Of a stretch of DNA of 64,000 bases, positions 24,291-33,132 are shown piece by piece. Source of the stretch: Rhizobium sp. FKL33 (GTDB lineage: Bacteria; Pseudomonadota; Alphaproteobacteria; Rhizobiales; Rhizobiaceae); the NCBI RefSeq assembly GCF_005222915.1, contig NZ_STFX01000022.1:49472-113471 (forward strand). The letters are read 5' to 3'. The stretch's first letter is position 1. Each line of letters starts with the position of its first letter. Position numbers and translations under genes: made by a program. Below the pieces are notes generated by a model that ran no database searches, was not told where the DNA came from, and saw nothing but the letters and a program-made list of their open reading frames with translations.

Positions 24291-24491
24291 AAATGGCGTA
24301 GCGATGTATCTGCCATTATATCTACCAGCAATCGCGCCGGATTCCACATTTGCGGATATCGCAGCGAAGGCGCTGCTAAAAAATGTCCCCATTAAACCTG
24401 CGGCATCAAATCCCGTATCATCAGCACTGACGTTGCCCTTTACATTGTCGTCTCTATAAACAACAGTTCTCTCAAGTTCAGTCGGCTGCAT
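24291..24491 (-). pseudogene. Hypothetical gene truncated by the IS (N-terminal 67 codons)
   Basis: The surviving part starts MQPTELERTVVYRDDNVKG and stops at the CTAG target. It has a Gly/Ala-rich segment (AAGLMGTFFSSAFAAISANV). Removing the IS and one CTAG joins the frame to LGRKLINRLLLWD and a TGA at 22828-22830 on the other side, giving an original protein of about 80 residues. The ATG overlaps the stop of the membrane gene upstream as TAATG, so the pair was translationally coupled. No family recognised. Confidence 0.65.
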
Positions 24492-24853
24492 TATTTATTT
24501 ATTCTACCATGGAAAGAATTTACGAAGGCTAATAGTTCAATCACTGAGATGAATATGAATACCATTGCATAGAATTTGTTTACCAAAGTGAGGGAAAGCG
24601 AAAAAGAAATAAGAAACAAAAATCCAAAAAATAGAGAAAAATACTTATTTATTTCACTAAGGTACAGTATGCCTCCTATCAATGAACCAAAACAAGAAAA
24701 TAAGAAATATCCAATATAATTGTCTATAGATTCATTAAAAAACGAAATACCTTTATATTCATAAGACAACGATCCGATAATTCCCATTGTGAAGAGGAAT
24801 ATTTCTCTTTTCTTTTGAATTGCGCTAAGGTCAGAAAAAATTATTGAGAACAT
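24491..24853 (-). CDS. Small AT-rich membrane protein, probably acquired by transfer
   Basis: 120 residues with about four membrane segments (FLFTMGIIGSLSY, YIGYFLFSCFGSLIGGILYL, YFSLFFGFLFLISFSLSLTL, FYAMVFIFISVIELLAFV). Codon use is extreme for this genome: roughly 30% GC with many AAA, ATA and TTT codons, against about 62% around it. No family recognised. The stop overlaps the next gene start (TAATG). Between flanking IS remains it looks like cargo of a mobile segment. Confidence 0.65.
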   Translation of the reverse strand: MFSIIFSDLSAIQKKREIFLFTMGIIGSLSYEYKGISFFNESIDNYIGYFLFSCFGSLIGGILYLSEINKYFSLFFGFLFLISFSLSLTLVNKFYAMVFIFISVIELLAFVNSFHGRINK

Positions 24854-24884
24854 TTGATTTCCTTTCTGCCATGCAGATGCAGTA

Positions 24885-25104
24885 AGTATCCCCCGGCAAA
24901 GCCGGGGGCTATAGGATTGGGGCCGCTCAAAGCGGCTTGAGCGGGACGCAACAGCGTCCCGATGGATTGGGACAGCCTAAAAGCGGATCATTTCCACATT
25001 TCCAGCTGTTCAAACCGCAAATCCTCTTTCTCCTGGTTTCGGATGTATTGCCGGATCGCTTCTTCGTCTCTCCCAACTGTCGAGACAAAAGAACCCCGAC
25101 GCCC
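24885..25104 (-). mobile_element. IS200/IS605-type element remnant (3' end)
   Basis: A minus-strand frame without a start reads FVSTVGRDEEAIRQYIRNQE and continues KEDLRFEQLEMWK to a TGA at 24988-24990. This matches the C-terminus of IS200-type tyrosine (HUH) transposases. Downstream of it are three hairpins, as expected for such an element end: 24890-24908 (CCCCGGC/GCCGGGG), 24921-24937 (GCCGCT/AGCGGC) and 24943-24960 (GGGACGC/GCGTCCC). Most of tnpA is missing; the fragment abuts the stop of the 89-codon gene. Confidence 0.65.
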
Positions 25105-25374
25105 TCAGACGATGAGCACGCGTCCGCCGACACCGTCTTCCGCCTCGTAGCCGGCCTTGGCGGCTGCGGCGTCCTGCCGCTTGCGCAGAGCAAGTTCGGC
25201 GATGGCGATCTGCTGAAGCTCGAAGAGATCATTGCTGATCTGGACGCGGCGGGCGGCAAGGCGCGCTTCGTCGACGCGGGCGGCAGAATGCGCTCCCTGC
25301 TCCGGAGCAGGGCGGACGGGTGAGATTTCGGGAGACGCGCCTTTGCCCAAAATACGCTTCAAGAGGTTGGCCAC
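25105..25374 (-). CDS. Hypothetical protein, 89 residues
   Basis: Starts MANLLKRILGKGASPEISPV and has a helical, Ala/Arg-rich centre (RRVQISNDLFELQQIAIAEL). No family recognised, no signal peptide. The stop is directly against the IS200 remnant, so the C-terminus (GGRVLIV) may be altered by that insertion. Normal high-GC codon use argues that it is native. Confidence 0.5.
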   Translation of the reverse strand: MANLLKRILGKGASPEISPVRPAPEQGAHSAARVDEARLAARRVQISNDLFELQQIAIAELALRKRQDAAAAKAGYEAEDGVGGRVLIV

Positions 25375-25580
25375 AAAAACTCCTACCGGGACCTGGGCCC
25401 AGTTGGTTCATCGGCGACCTGATGTCGCGAACGAATGTTCCGGGCTCGCCGTCATCGTCGCCGACCTTTCGCGATCATTTGCGTCAGGTGTCGGACTGCC
25501 ATTCCTTTGAATGGTAAGGGATGATCGTTTGAGTGGCAAGTCGGGGGGCGCCCGCGTGATCAGCCTCGCGCAAGCCATCA
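25375..25580. other. Intergenic region upstream of the 89-codon gene
   Basis: About 206 bases. No supported gene. Short inverted matches such as GATCGCGAAAG/CTTTCGCGATC around 25470 are visible on the plus strand near CGACCTTTCGCGATCATTTG. It probably contains the promoter of the leftward 89-codon gene. Confidence 0.3.
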
Positions 25581-25608
25581 AAAAAGGCGGCCCGGGAGCC
25601 GCCTTTTT
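25581..25608 (-). terminator. Terminator after DAHP synthase
   Basis: An 11-bp perfect stem, AAAAAGGCGGC/GCCGCCTTTTT, with loop CCGGGA. The T-run is built into the stem, so it works on either strand. It lies 21 bases beyond the minus-strand DAHP synthase stop. Confidence 0.85.
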
Positions 25609-25628
25609 CATGTCTTGTCAGTCTCGCC

Positions 25629-27002
25629 TCAGGCGTTGACGGCCAGCTTCTGTTCGTCGCGGCCGGACTTGAGGTTCTCGGCCAGCAGGAAGGCCAGTTC
25701 GAGAGCCTGGTCGGCGTTGAGGCGCGGATCGCAATGGGTGTGGTAGCGATCCTGCAGATCTTCGCCGGTCAGCGCGCGAGCGCCGCCGGTGCATTCCGTT
25801 ACGTCGTTGCCGGTCATCTCGATATGGATGCCGCCCGGATGCGTGCCTTCGGCGTAATGGATGTGGAAGAAGTTCTCCACTTCCGTCAGGATCCGGTCAA
25901 ACGGCCGGGTCTTGTAGTTGTTGAGCGTGATCGTGTTGCCATGCATCGGATCGCAGGACCAGACCACCTTGCGGCCTTCGCGCTCGACGGCGCGGATGAG
26001 GCGCGGCAGGTGCTCGGCGACTTTGTCATGGCCGAAACGGCAGATCAGCGTCAGACGACCGGCTTCGTTGGCCGGGTTCAAAATGTCGATCAGCTCGAGC
26101 AGGCCGTCGGCGGTCAGCGAAGGGCCGCATTTCAGGCCGATCGGGTTCTTGATGCCGCGGCAGTATTCGACATGGGCGTGATCCGGCTGGCGGGTGCGGT
26201 CGCCGATCCAGATCATATGGCCCGAGGTCGCGTACCAGTCGCCAGACGTCGAGTCGACGCGGGTCAGCGCTTCCTCATAGCCGAGAAGCAGCGCTTCATG
26301 GCTGGTGAAGAAATCGGTTTCGCGCAGGCTCGGATTGTTTTCCGGGGTAATCCCGATCGCCGCCATGAAATCCATGGTCTCGGAAATGCGGTCGGCGAGC
26401 GCGCGGTAGCGTTCGGCCTGCGGGCTGTCCTTGACGAAGCCGAGCATCCACTTGTGCACATTGTCGAGATTGGCGTAGCCGCCCATCGCGAAGGCGCGCA
26501 GAAGGTTCAGCGTCGCAGCCGACTGACGGTAAGCCATGATCTGGCGTTCCGGGTTCGGAATGCGGGCTTCCTCGGTGAATTCGATGCCGTTGATGATGTC
26601 GCCGCGGTAGCTCGGCAGTTCGACGTCGCCCTTCTTCTCGATGCCCGAGGAGCGGGGTTTCGCGAACTGGCCGGCGATACGACCGACCTTCACGACAGGC
26701 TTTTGCGCGCCGAAGGTCAGCACGACGGCCATCTGCAGGAAGGCGCGGAAGAAGTCGCGGATCGTGTCCGCGCCATGTTCCGCGAAGCTTTCAGCGCAGT
26801 CGCCGCCCTGGAGCAGGAAGCTCTCCCCATTGGCGACCTTGGCGAGCGAGGCCTTCAAACGCCGCGCCTCGCCTGCAAAAACAAGCGGCGGAAACTTGGC
26901 CAGACGAGCTTCCGTAGCCTCAAGTTGAGACAAGTCCGGATACTCCGGAACCTGCTGAATGGGCTTAGACCTCCAGCTAGACGGGTTCCAATTCTGTGCC
27001 AT
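25629..27002 (-). CDS. 3-Deoxy-7-phosphoheptulonate (DAHP) synthase, class II
   Basis: 457 residues, plant-like class II enzyme. Family stretches are [27 protein letters not shown], the metal/substrate region [19 protein letters not shown] and [18 protein letters not shown]. It condenses phosphoenolpyruvate with erythrose 4-phosphate in the first step of the shikimate pathway. ATG 27002 ([11 protein letters not shown]) is the normal start; the in-frame start at 27074 adds an unrelated lead. It is followed by a strong terminator, so it is a single-gene unit. Confidence 0.95.
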   Translation of the reverse strand: MAQNWNPSSWRSKPIQQVPEYPDLSQLEATEARLAKFPPLVFAGEARRLKASLAKVANGESFLLQGGDCAESFAEHGADTIRDFFRAFLQMAVVLTFGAQKPVVKVGRIAGQFAKPRSSGIEKKGDVELPSYRGDIINGIEFTEEARIPNPERQIMAYRQSAATLNLLRAFAMGGYANLDNVHKWMLGFVKDSPQAERYRALADRISETMDFMAAIGITPENNPSLRETDFFTSHEALLLGYEEALTRVDSTSGDWYATSGHMIWIGDRTRQPDHAHVEYCRGIKNPIGLKCGPSLTADGLLELIDILNPANEAGRLTLICRFGHDKVAEHLPRLIRAVEREGRKVVWSCDPMHGNTITLNNYKTRPFDRILTEVENFFHIHYAEGTHPGGIHIEMTGNDVTECTGGARALTGEDLQDRYHTHCDPRLNADQALELAFLLAENLKSGRDEQKLAVNA

Positions 27003-27163
27003 GATACTCACCTGTTCGATGTGGATATACCGCGGGCGTGAAACGCCAGCCCGCTGATCGGCGGGCTTATACATATTAAGGAAGCGTTTGCAAAGCCTTC
27101 AGGGCCGGCAAATCCACGCTTTCAGCGCCGTTCGATGAACGATGCGTTCAGCCCGCCACGGCT

Positions 27164-27340
27164 TCACACGCCGGATTGATACAGCGCCACGGCCACGGCG
27201 ACCACCGCAATCAGCGGAAACAAAAGGAAACTGATGAAACCGAACCCGCTGCGCTGCGCATCCAGCATGCGGTCTTCGCCCATGCCGGTGGTGTCGGGGT
27301 ATGCAGCCGGTCCAGGCCGGATCTTGCTTGCGCCTGCCAT
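27164..27340 (-). CDS. Small single-pass membrane protein, 58 residues
   Basis: Starts MAGASKIRPGPAAYPDTTGM and ends with one membrane segment (FISFLLFPLIAVVAVAVALY). ATG 27340 follows GGAGG with good spacing, which supports translation. No family recognised. It is a separate gene between DAHP synthase and the LysR-type gene. Confidence 0.55.
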   Translation of the reverse strand: MAGASKIRPGPAAYPDTTGMGEDRMLDAQRSGFGFISFLLFPLIAVVAVAVALYQSGV

Positions 27341-27457
27341 TGTCAATCCTCCGCTGTCATCATGCCAGGGTTATCGCGTCCGCCGTCTCCTCCCGTCGGG
27401 CGCGAAGCATTGATGGCTATTAATTTAGCAGATTTTACGGCCCTTCGCAGAAAAACT

Positions 27458-28351
27458 TCAGCCGCCTGCTGCGGCGGTCGAGCGGGCATTGCCGCTGTCG
27501 CCTGCGAATGCGCCGTGATGGGTCTTGAGCAAGTCCGCGATGCGATCGAGAACGATGCGAACTTCCGGGCGCTTGCGGTCGTCGTCATTGGCGACGATGA
27601 ACAGGGGATGGTCGAGTTCCGCGATCGGCTCGCCCCGGCGCGCGAGCGCCGGATCGGCGTCGCCCACGAACAGCGGCAGCACGCCCAGCCCATGCCCCTT
27701 GCGGATCAGCCGCAGCAGAAGATCCGGACTGCTGGCCCAGGTCATGATCTGGTTCTCGTGCTGTTCGAACACCCAGCGATCGGCGGCCGAAGCGGCGCTT
27801 TCCGTGCCCAGCGACACCCAGCGGTCTGTCGCCGCAACTGTCATCGCCACCGCCCCATAGACGCCATAGCGCATGCTCACGCTCGGGCGGACGGCGAAAT
27901 TGCCATTGTCGGGGCGGACGGCGAGGATCGCCACATCCGCCTCGCGAAAGGTGAGATCGAGACCGGTATGGGCGGATTTACAGCAGATGCGGAAGGCGTC
28001 GTCCTGCCCGCGAATGGCCTGGGCGTGATCGGCGAGGAACCCGGCGATCCAGGCGTCGCCGGCGATCGACACGATCGGCAAGGCGAAGGCGTCGCGCTGC
28101 CAGTCGAGAATGCTGTCGGCGGCGCGGCGCATTACCCGGACATGGTCGAGCAGCACCGTTCCATCATGCGCCAGCCGATAGCCCTGCGGACCGCGAACGA
28201 ACAGCGTCCGACCGAGCTGCCGTTCGAGACCCAGCATGCGCCGGCCAATCGTCGGCGCGCTGACGCCGGTGGCGATCGCCGCGCCGGTCAGCCCGCCCTG
28301 GGTGGCCACATGAAAAAACAGGTCGAGATCGTTCCAATCCGCGCCGAGCAT
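27458..28351 (-). CDS. LysR family transcriptional regulator
   Basis: About 297 residues. The N-terminal winged helix is clear (DLDLFFHVATQGGLTGAAIA, then TGVSAPTIGRRMLGLERQLG and LFVRGPQGYRL), followed by a LysR effector-binding domain. ATG 28351 (MLGADWNDLD) is the family-like start; the frame extends to 28402 without homology. A small gene lies divergently at 28497. The effector is unknown. Confidence 0.88.
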   Translation of the reverse strand: MLGADWNDLDLFFHVATQGGLTGAAIATGVSAPTIGRRMLGLERQLGRTLFVRGPQGYRLAHDGTVLLDHVRVMRRAADSILDWQRDAFALPIVSIAGDAWIAGFLADHAQAIRGQDDAFRICCKSAHTGLDLTFREADVAILAVRPDNGNFAVRPSVSMRYGVYGAVAMTVAATDRWVSLGTESAASAADRWVFEQHENQIMTWASSPDLLLRLIRKGHGLGVLPLFVGDADPALARRGEPIAELDHPLFIVANDDDRKRPEVRIVLDRIADLLKTHHGAFAGDSGNARSTAAAGG

Positions 28352-28496
28352 GCCGGTCTCCTTTGCGGGCCAGCATAACACGACTGTCGTCGCGTTGAAC
28401 ATTTCGGCGATGAAATGGGCTTTTCATCCTTGCGTCTACGTCGGCGGCGAGCCCTGCCCTACGTTGGGAATACAGACAATCGGCAGGAGAAACGCC

Positions 28497-28721
28497 ATGC
28501 CCTTCTCGGATCCCTTCGCCCCGCGCAAGCCCATCAAGCCACACGCAAACACGGCCTTTCAGGACCCTCTGGAACGCGACGAATGGCGTGGGCTCCTCTG
28601 GCTCACGCCTTTCCTCGTTCAACTCACCCGCAGCGGGACGGCGGGCATGGTCGAGCCGGCGCGAAAGCCGCGCCGGCTCGACGTCAGCGTTCAGACCCGT
28701 TCGCCGTTCTTCACCCGGTAG
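28497..28721 (+). CDS. Small hypothetical protein, divergent from the LysR gene
   Basis: 74 residues starting MPFSDPFAPRKPIKPHANTA with CAGGAGA correctly placed upstream. It has WRGLLWLTPFLVQL in the middle. The 3' end overlaps the end of gor by 31 bases in convergent orientation, and codons 52-61 sit in a long stem-loop (28652-28680). Good initiation signals argue for a real gene; the overlapping C-terminus argues for caution. Confidence 0.45.
   Translation: MPFSDPFAPRKPIKPHANTAFQDPLERDEWRGLLWLTPFLVQLTRSGTAGMVEPARKPRRLDVSVQTRSPFFTR
28652..28680 (-). terminator. Stem-loop after gor
   Basis: CGAGCCGGCG at 28652-28661 pairs with CGCCGGCTCG at 28671-28680. On the minus strand it lies just past the gor stop (28691). 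There is no T-run, so its terminator strength is uncertain. Confidence 0.45.
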
Positions 28722-30079
28722 CTCGGGGAATACATGGTCACCAGTTCCTCGGCGGCGGTGGGATGCACCGCCATGGTGCGGTCGAAATCATCCTTGGTGC
28801 AGCCGGCCTTCAACGTGATGCCGAGAAGCTGCGCCATCTCGCCGGCGTCATGGCCGAGGATATGGGCGCCCACCACCTTGCGGTCGGCGGCGTTGACGAT
28901 CAGCTTCATGATCATCCGCTCGGCGCGGCCCGACAGCGTCGCCTTCATCGGACGGAATTCGGCGCGGTAGACTTCGAGCTCTTCGAAGGCCTTGGCCGCC
29001 TGCTCCTCGCTCATGCCGACCGTGCCGATTTCCGGCTGCGAGAACACTGCGGTGGCGATGAGGTCGTGATCCGGCGAGGTCGGATTGTTCTTGTATTCCG
29101 TCTCGATGAAGCACATCGCTTCGTGGATAGCCACCGGCGTCAGCTGCACCCGGTCCGTGACATCGCCGAGCGCGAAGATGCTCGGCACATTGGTGCGGGA
29201 ATACGGATCGACGATGATCGCCCCGCGCTCGTTGACGGCGACGCCGGCCTGTTCGAGGCCGAGCCCCCTGGTATTGGGCGAACGGCCGATCGCCAGCATC
29301 ACCTGGCCGACCTCGAGCGTCTTGCCTTGCTTGGTCTTGGCGATGAGCTCCCCCTCGGCCTTCTTCTCGACGCTCAGGATCACATCCTCGCAGAGAATGT
29401 CGATGCCCTTGGCCTGCATGGCAGCATGCAGCCCGCGCCGCATGTCCTGGTCGAAGCGCGACAGGATTTCCCTGCCGCGATAGATCAGCGTCGTCTTGAC
29501 GCCGAGGCCATGGAAAATATTGGCGAATTCCACCGCGATATAGCCGCCGCCTTCGATCAGGATGGCCTCGGGCAGCTCTTCGAGATGGAAGGCCTCGTTG
29601 GAAGAGATGCAATGCTCATGGCCCGGCAGAGCGACATGCGTGGTGGGAGCACCGCCGACGGCGACGATGATCCGCTCAGCGGTCACGGTCTTGCCGGTCG
29701 CCTTGATCAGCACCGTATGGGCGTCTACCAGTTCGGCGCGGCTGTCGATCTGCTCGGCGCCGGCATTGGTCAGGCCCTTGCGGTAGAGGCCTTCGAGACG
29801 AGTAATCTCCTGGTCCTTGGCGGCCACCAGCTTCTTCCAGTCGAAGCGCGATTCGCCGACCTCCCAGCCAAAACCGGCCGCGTCCTCGAAATGCTCGTGG
29901 AACTGCGAGGCGTAGACGAACAGCTTCTTGGGCACGCATCCCCTGATGACACAGGTGCCGCCGAAACGGTATTCCTCGGCGATGGCCACTTTCTTGCCGA
30001 GTGAGGCCGCCACGCGCGCCGCGCGCACGCCGCCCGAACCGCCGCCGATGACGAAGAGATCATAATCGTAACTGGACAT
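28691..30079 (-). CDS. gor: Glutathione reductase
   Basis: 462 residues. FAD-binding GGGSGGVRAAR, redox-active disulfide GGTCVIRGCVPKKL, NADP-binding IEGGGYIAVEFANIF with Arg downstream (IYRGREILSR), FALGDVT, and the C-terminal active-site AVHPTAAEE. It keeps glutathione reduced using NADPH. ATG 30079 (MSSYDYDLFVIGGG) is chosen over an ATG four codons earlier. It is separated from the DUF2059 gene by a terminator, so it has its own promoter in about 100 bases. Confidence 0.96.
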   Translation of the reverse strand: MSSYDYDLFVIGGGSGGVRAARVAASLGKKVAIAEEYRFGGTCVIRGCVPKKLFVYASQFHEHFEDAAGFGWEVGESRFDWKKLVAAKDQEITRLEGLYRKGLTNAGAEQIDSRAELVDAHTVLIKATGKTVTAERIIVAVGGAPTTHVALPGHEHCISSNEAFHLEELPEAILIEGGGYIAVEFANIFHGLGVKTTLIYRGREILSRFDQDMRRGLHAAMQAKGIDILCEDVILSVEKKAEGELIAKTKQGKTLEVGQVMLAIGRSPNTRGLGLEQAGVAVNERGAIIVDPYSRTNVPSIFALGDVTDRVQLTPVAIHEAMCFIETEYKNNPTSPDHDLIATAVFSQPEIGTVGMSEEQAAKAFEELEVYRAEFRPMKATLSGRAERMIMKLIVNAADRKVVGAHILGHDAGEMAQLLGITLKAGCTKDDFDRTMAVHPTAAEELVTMYSPSYRVKNGERV

Positions 30080-30143
30080 TGCATTCCCCACTGAAACTGC
30101 CGGCCTCCCGATTGCTCATATGGCGGCTCTGCAGGCAAAAGAA

Positions 30144-30166
30144 AAGCCCGCCGTGGGGGCGGGCTT
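30144..30166 (-). terminator. Intrinsic terminator after the DUF2059 gene
   Basis: A 9-bp stem, AAGCCCGCC/GGCGGGCTT, with a 5-base loop. On the minus strand it is followed by TTCTTTT. It lies 20 bases past the DUF2059 stop. Confidence 0.8.
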
Positions 30167-30186
30167 GGATGGTCGCGCTGACAGTC

Positions 30187-30720
30187 TTACTGCTTAGGCG
30201 TTTCGGCCTTCTTTTCGGCCGCGATGGTCTTTTCCAGCGCCGCATCGGTGTTGGCCGAGAGGTCGCGGCTGATGCCGTTCGCCCAGATGTCGGCGGCCTT
30301 CGAGAGCTGGCGGATAACCAGCGGGCCGTCCTTCAGGAGCTTCTGGCCGGCCGGGCTGGAATAGAAGGCGGCGATCTGGTTGAGCTCTTCTTCGGAGAAG
30401 GTCTTGGCGTAGATCGCAGCGGCTTCCTTCTCGAGATCGGCGCGACGCGCGGCGATTTCCAGCGCCTTGGCGTCGACGGTGTCGTTGATCAGCTGCTCGT
30501 AATTCGGCGAGCTCTGGATCAGCGTACCCTTGAGACGCTGGGCGATATTGGGAAGGATCGCGTCGAACGGCTCGGTGATCTTGATGGCGTTCATCGCCGC
30601 ACGGGCCGCCTTCAGATGCGCTTCCGAGATGTCGTCATCGGCGACAGCCATGGACGCGCCGAACCCGAACATCATGGTCGCGACCACAGCCGCACGTCCG
30701 ATCCTGTCAAACTTCATCAT
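30187..30720 (-). CDS. DUF2059 secreted protein
   Basis: About 177 residues. There is a signal peptide (MMKFDRIGRAAVVATMMFGF, cleavage near VADD), then a helical domain with the DUF2059 core TFSEEELNQIAAFYSSPAGQ followed by KLL. The family is periplasmic with unknown function, and its place between rpiA and gor is common in Rhizobiales. ATG 30720 follows GGAGAT at good spacing; a GTG two codons earlier is possible. Confidence 0.88.
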   Translation of the reverse strand: MMKFDRIGRAAVVATMMFGFGASMAVADDDISEAHLKAARAAMNAIKITEPFDAILPNIAQRLKGTLIQSSPNYEQLINDTVDAKALEIAARRADLEKEAAAIYAKTFSEEELNQIAAFYSSPAGQKLLKDGPLVIRQLSKAADIWANGISRDLSANTDAALEKTIAAEKKAETPKQ

Positions 30721-30743
30721 GGACACACTATCTCCTCGTCAGA

Positions 30744-31436
30744 TTAGACCGCGATGGTCCGCGCAGCTTGCGGACCCGCGATGATGGCCAGGGAGGCCAT
30801 ATTGATGAACAGCCCGTGCTCGACCACGCCGGGGATCGAATACAGACTCGCCGACAGCGCCTCTGCATCAGAAATACGGCCAAAAGAAGCATCGAGAATG
30901 TAATGGCCGCCATCGGTTTCGTAAGCGTCCTCGCTCCGCCTGCGCAGCGCGATATCCCCGGTCAGGCCGAGTCGCGAAGCGCATCTTTCCACCGCGATGC
31001 GGGTGGCGGCGAGGCCGAACGGATTGACTTCGATGGGCAGCGGAAACTTGCCGAGCGTGTCGACGACCTTCGTTTCGTCGGCGATGACGATCATGCGGGC
31101 CGACGCCGCCGCGACGATCTTTTCGCGCAGAAGCGCGCCGCCGCCGCCCTTGATCAGGCGCAGCTGGCTGTCGACTTCGTCGGCGCCGTCGATGGTGAGA
31201 TCGAGTTCCGGCAGTTCTTCCAGCGAATTCAGGGGAACGCCGAGCTCCAGGCAAAGCCGCGCGGTGCGTTCCGAGGTCGGCACGCCGCGAACCTCGAGAC
31301 CCTCTGCGACCTTTTCGGCCAGCAGCCGGACGAATTCTTCTGCGGTGGAGCCAGTGCCGATTCCGAGGCGCATGCCATGCTCGACATGCTTTAGCGCCTC
31401 TTGGGCGGCGATGATTTTCATATGCCGGGCGTCCAT
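30744..31436 (-). CDS. rpiA: Ribose-5-phosphate isomerase A
   Basis: 230 residues. Family motifs are [43 protein letters not shown] and the EVNPFG segment. It interconverts ribose 5-phosphate and ribulose 5-phosphate in the pentose phosphate pathway. The DUF2059 gene follows after 23 bases, forming an rpiA-DUF2059 unit. gph is divergent. Confidence 0.96.
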   Translation of the reverse strand: MDARHMKIIAAQEALKHVEHGMRLGIGTGSTAEEFVRLLAEKVAEGLEVRGVPTSERTARLCLELGVPLNSLEELPELDLTIDGADEVDSQLRLIKGGGGALLREKIVAAASARMIVIADETKVVDTLGKFPLPIEVNPFGLAATRIAVERCASRLGLTGDIALRRRSEDAYETDGGHYILDASFGRISDAEALSASLYSIPGVVEHGLFINMASLAIIAGPQAARTIAV

Positions 31437-31632
31437 CCGCCAGGATCTCCGATTGATCGTGGACGGGCTTTTACACGAGCTTGTGAGCGAGCGGAAGAAG
31501 CAAAGACGAGTTTTGCATGTCCCGCTTGCCGGTCGGACATGACCAATATCAAGACGACCGTGACGGCGGCGCGATTTACACGGGCCACGGCGATGTTTAT
31601 CAAGGCCTCATTCTTTGTGAGGGAGTCTGCCC

Positions 31633-32307
31633 GTGCCGCGCCTGCTTGCCGTATTCGATCTCGACGGAACCCTGATCGACACTGCCCCCGATCTGATCGA
31701 CAGCCTGAATTTCACCATCGCCGCGCGCGACCTGCCGCCGGTCGGCTACGAGGATCTCACCCATCTGGTCGGCCACGGCGCCCGGGCCATGATCGAACGC
31801 GCTTTCGCGCTGCGCGGCCAGCCGCTCGCGGAAGACGAATTCCCGCCGATGCTGGAACGCTTCATCGACCATTATCGCGGCGGCATGCCGGGCAAGAGCA
31901 AGCCGTATCCGGGTCTCGTCGAGGCGCTCGACCGTCTGGCCGCAGCCGACGTCGCCCTCGCAGTCTGCACCAACAAGATGGAAGGCCTCGCCCGTCCCCT
32001 GCTCGAAGGCCTCGGCCTCGCCGACCGCTTCGCCGCGATCACCGGCGGCGACACCTTCACCGTCCGCAAGCCCGACGCCGCCCATCTCCTCGGCACGATC
32101 GAACGCGCCGGCGGCGATCCTGCCCGCACAGTGATGATCGGCGACAGCCTCAACGACATGAAAGTCGCCCAGAACGCCAGGATCCCATCCATCGCCGTGC
32201 CCTTCGGCTATTCCGACACGCCGGTCGAAAATCTCGGTCCGAGCGTGGTGATCGGCCATTTCGACGAGCTGACGCTGGAGTTGATCGAGGGGCTGGTTGC
32301 CGGCTGA
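31633..32307 (+). CDS. gph: Phosphoglycolate phosphatase (HAD family)
   Basis: 224 residues. HAD motif I FDLDGTLIDTAPD, motif II VCTNK, motif III RKPDAAHL and motif IV MIGDSLNDM. The cap domain size fits Gph. It removes phosphate from 2-phosphoglycolate, for example from DNA repair. GTG start at 31633 with GGGAG 10 bases upstream. Divergent from rpiA. Confidence 0.93.
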   Translation: MPRLLAVFDLDGTLIDTAPDLIDSLNFTIAARDLPPVGYEDLTHLVGHGARAMIERAFALRGQPLAEDEFPPMLERFIDHYRGGMPGKSKPYPGLVEALDRLAAADVALAVCTNKMEGLARPLLEGLGLADRFAAITGGDTFTVRKPDAAHLLGTIERAGGDPARTVMIGDSLNDMKVAQNARIPSIAVPFGYSDTPVENLGPSVVIGHFDELTLELIEGLVAG

Positions 32308-32389
32308 GACATTGGCCGAACCGAAGAGGCGGTTGTAAATTCGCGGATTTGCCCTCATATTCGAACAAGACACATCCGAGAGGGCGCAC

Positions 32390-32632
32390 ATGGCCTCCCT
32401 GACGATCCGAGATCTGCCGGAAGACATAGAACAAGCCCTGAGCCGTAGGGCGGCTCAGAACGGTCGAAGCACGGTCGAGGAAGCCCTCACCATTCTGAGG
32501 CGTGAAACCGGTGCGGCCCGACCGTCAGGTCTTGGCGCTCTGCTCGCCGACATTGGGCGCGAAGCCGGGAACGGCGAAGACGCGCCTTTCGACGTTAGAA
32601 GCAATATGTTGCCTCGCCCACCGTTCGAATGA
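32390..32632 (+). CDS. FitA/VapB-type antitoxin
   Basis: 80 residues. The N-terminal ribbon-helix-helix (MASLTIRDLPEDIEQALSRR) binds the operator, and the C-terminal tail (FDVRSNMLPRPPFE) would block the toxin. The stop overlaps the toxin start as ATGA, so the pair is translationally coupled. The pair normally represses its own promoter. Confidence 0.88.
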   Translation: MASLTIRDLPEDIEQALSRRAAQNGRSTVEEALTILRRETGAARPSGLGALLADIGREAGNGEDAPFDVRSNMLPRPPFE

Positions 32633-33054
32633 TCCTGATTGACACCAATGTGATTTCCGAAGCGTGGAGACCGGCGCCGGCGGCGGAAGTGATCGCGTGG
32701 CTCGATCATCAAGCGCTTGACCACCTGTTTCTGTCCGCCATCACGGTGGCTGAACTCAGATATGGGGTGAGTATCATGCCGCAAGGAAAGCGCAGACAAG
32801 TTTTGGAGTGGCGACTGGAGGAGGAAGTCCTGCCTCTGTTTGCGGAAAGGATCTTGCCTTTCGATCTCCTCGCATCCGCCGCCTACGCGTTGTTGATGTC
32901 CTCGGCGAAGCGAAGTGGACGAGCAATCTCCTTCGCAGATGGCTTGATCGCCGCGACAGCCATGTCACGCGGGTTTTCGGTCGCAACCCGCGATTTGTCT
33001 CCTTACCAAGCGGCAGGTATCAACGCGATCAATCCTTGGCATTTTACACCCTAA
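32629..33054 (+). CDS. FitB/VapC-type PIN-domain toxin
   Basis: 141 residues with the PIN ribonuclease acid residues: DTN near residue 5 (MILIDTNVISEAWRP), Glu in VAELRYG, Asp in SFADGLIAATA and TRD near the end. VapC toxins cut tRNA or rRNA. It starts inside the antitoxin stop (ATGA). A hairpin follows. Confidence 0.9.
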   Translation: MILIDTNVISEAWRPAPAAEVIAWLDHQALDHLFLSAITVAELRYGVSIMPQGKRRQVLEWRLEEEVLPLFAERILPFDLLASAAYALLMSSAKRSGRAISFADGLIAATAMSRGFSVATRDLSPYQAAGINAINPWHFTP

Positions 33055-33085
33055 GAGGCGGCTCGCCACTCTCACGAAAACACAT

Positions 33086-33107
33086 AAGGCGGCCCGAGAG
33101 CCGCCTT
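33086..33107. terminator. Shared terminator between the toxin gene and the L,D-transpeptidase
   Basis: AAGGCGGC, loop CCGAGA, GCCGCCTT, nearly the same hairpin as the one after DAHP synthase. It lies between convergent genes with stops at 33054 and 33133. The stem may extend by a few pairs with one mismatch. Confidence 0.7.
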
Positions 33108-33132
33108 GTGTCAATCAGATCAGTCCATTGCC

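Noticed and set aside
23961..24491. 176-codon minus-strand frame crossing the IS end
   Set aside because: Only the first 67 codons lie outside the IS; the rest is antisense to the transposase and its inverted repeat.
24885..24965. Tandem hairpins considered as a CRISPR or REP array
   Set aside because: The three hairpins have different sequences and spacing and lie directly behind a tnpA-like tail, so they are the end of an IS200-type element.
24927..25259. 110-codon minus-strand frame over the IS200 remnant
   Set aside because: It is one frame off from the tnpA-like tail and runs antisense-free but without any family pattern; the neighbouring frame explains the DNA.
28415..30004. A 529-codon plus-strand frame opposite gor
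   Set aside because: It mirrors gor codon positions in high-GC DNA, has no recognisable domain and no start signal. The same holds for the long antisense frames at 7854-9242 (opposite the receptor) and 33106-34884 (opposite the L,D-transpeptidase).
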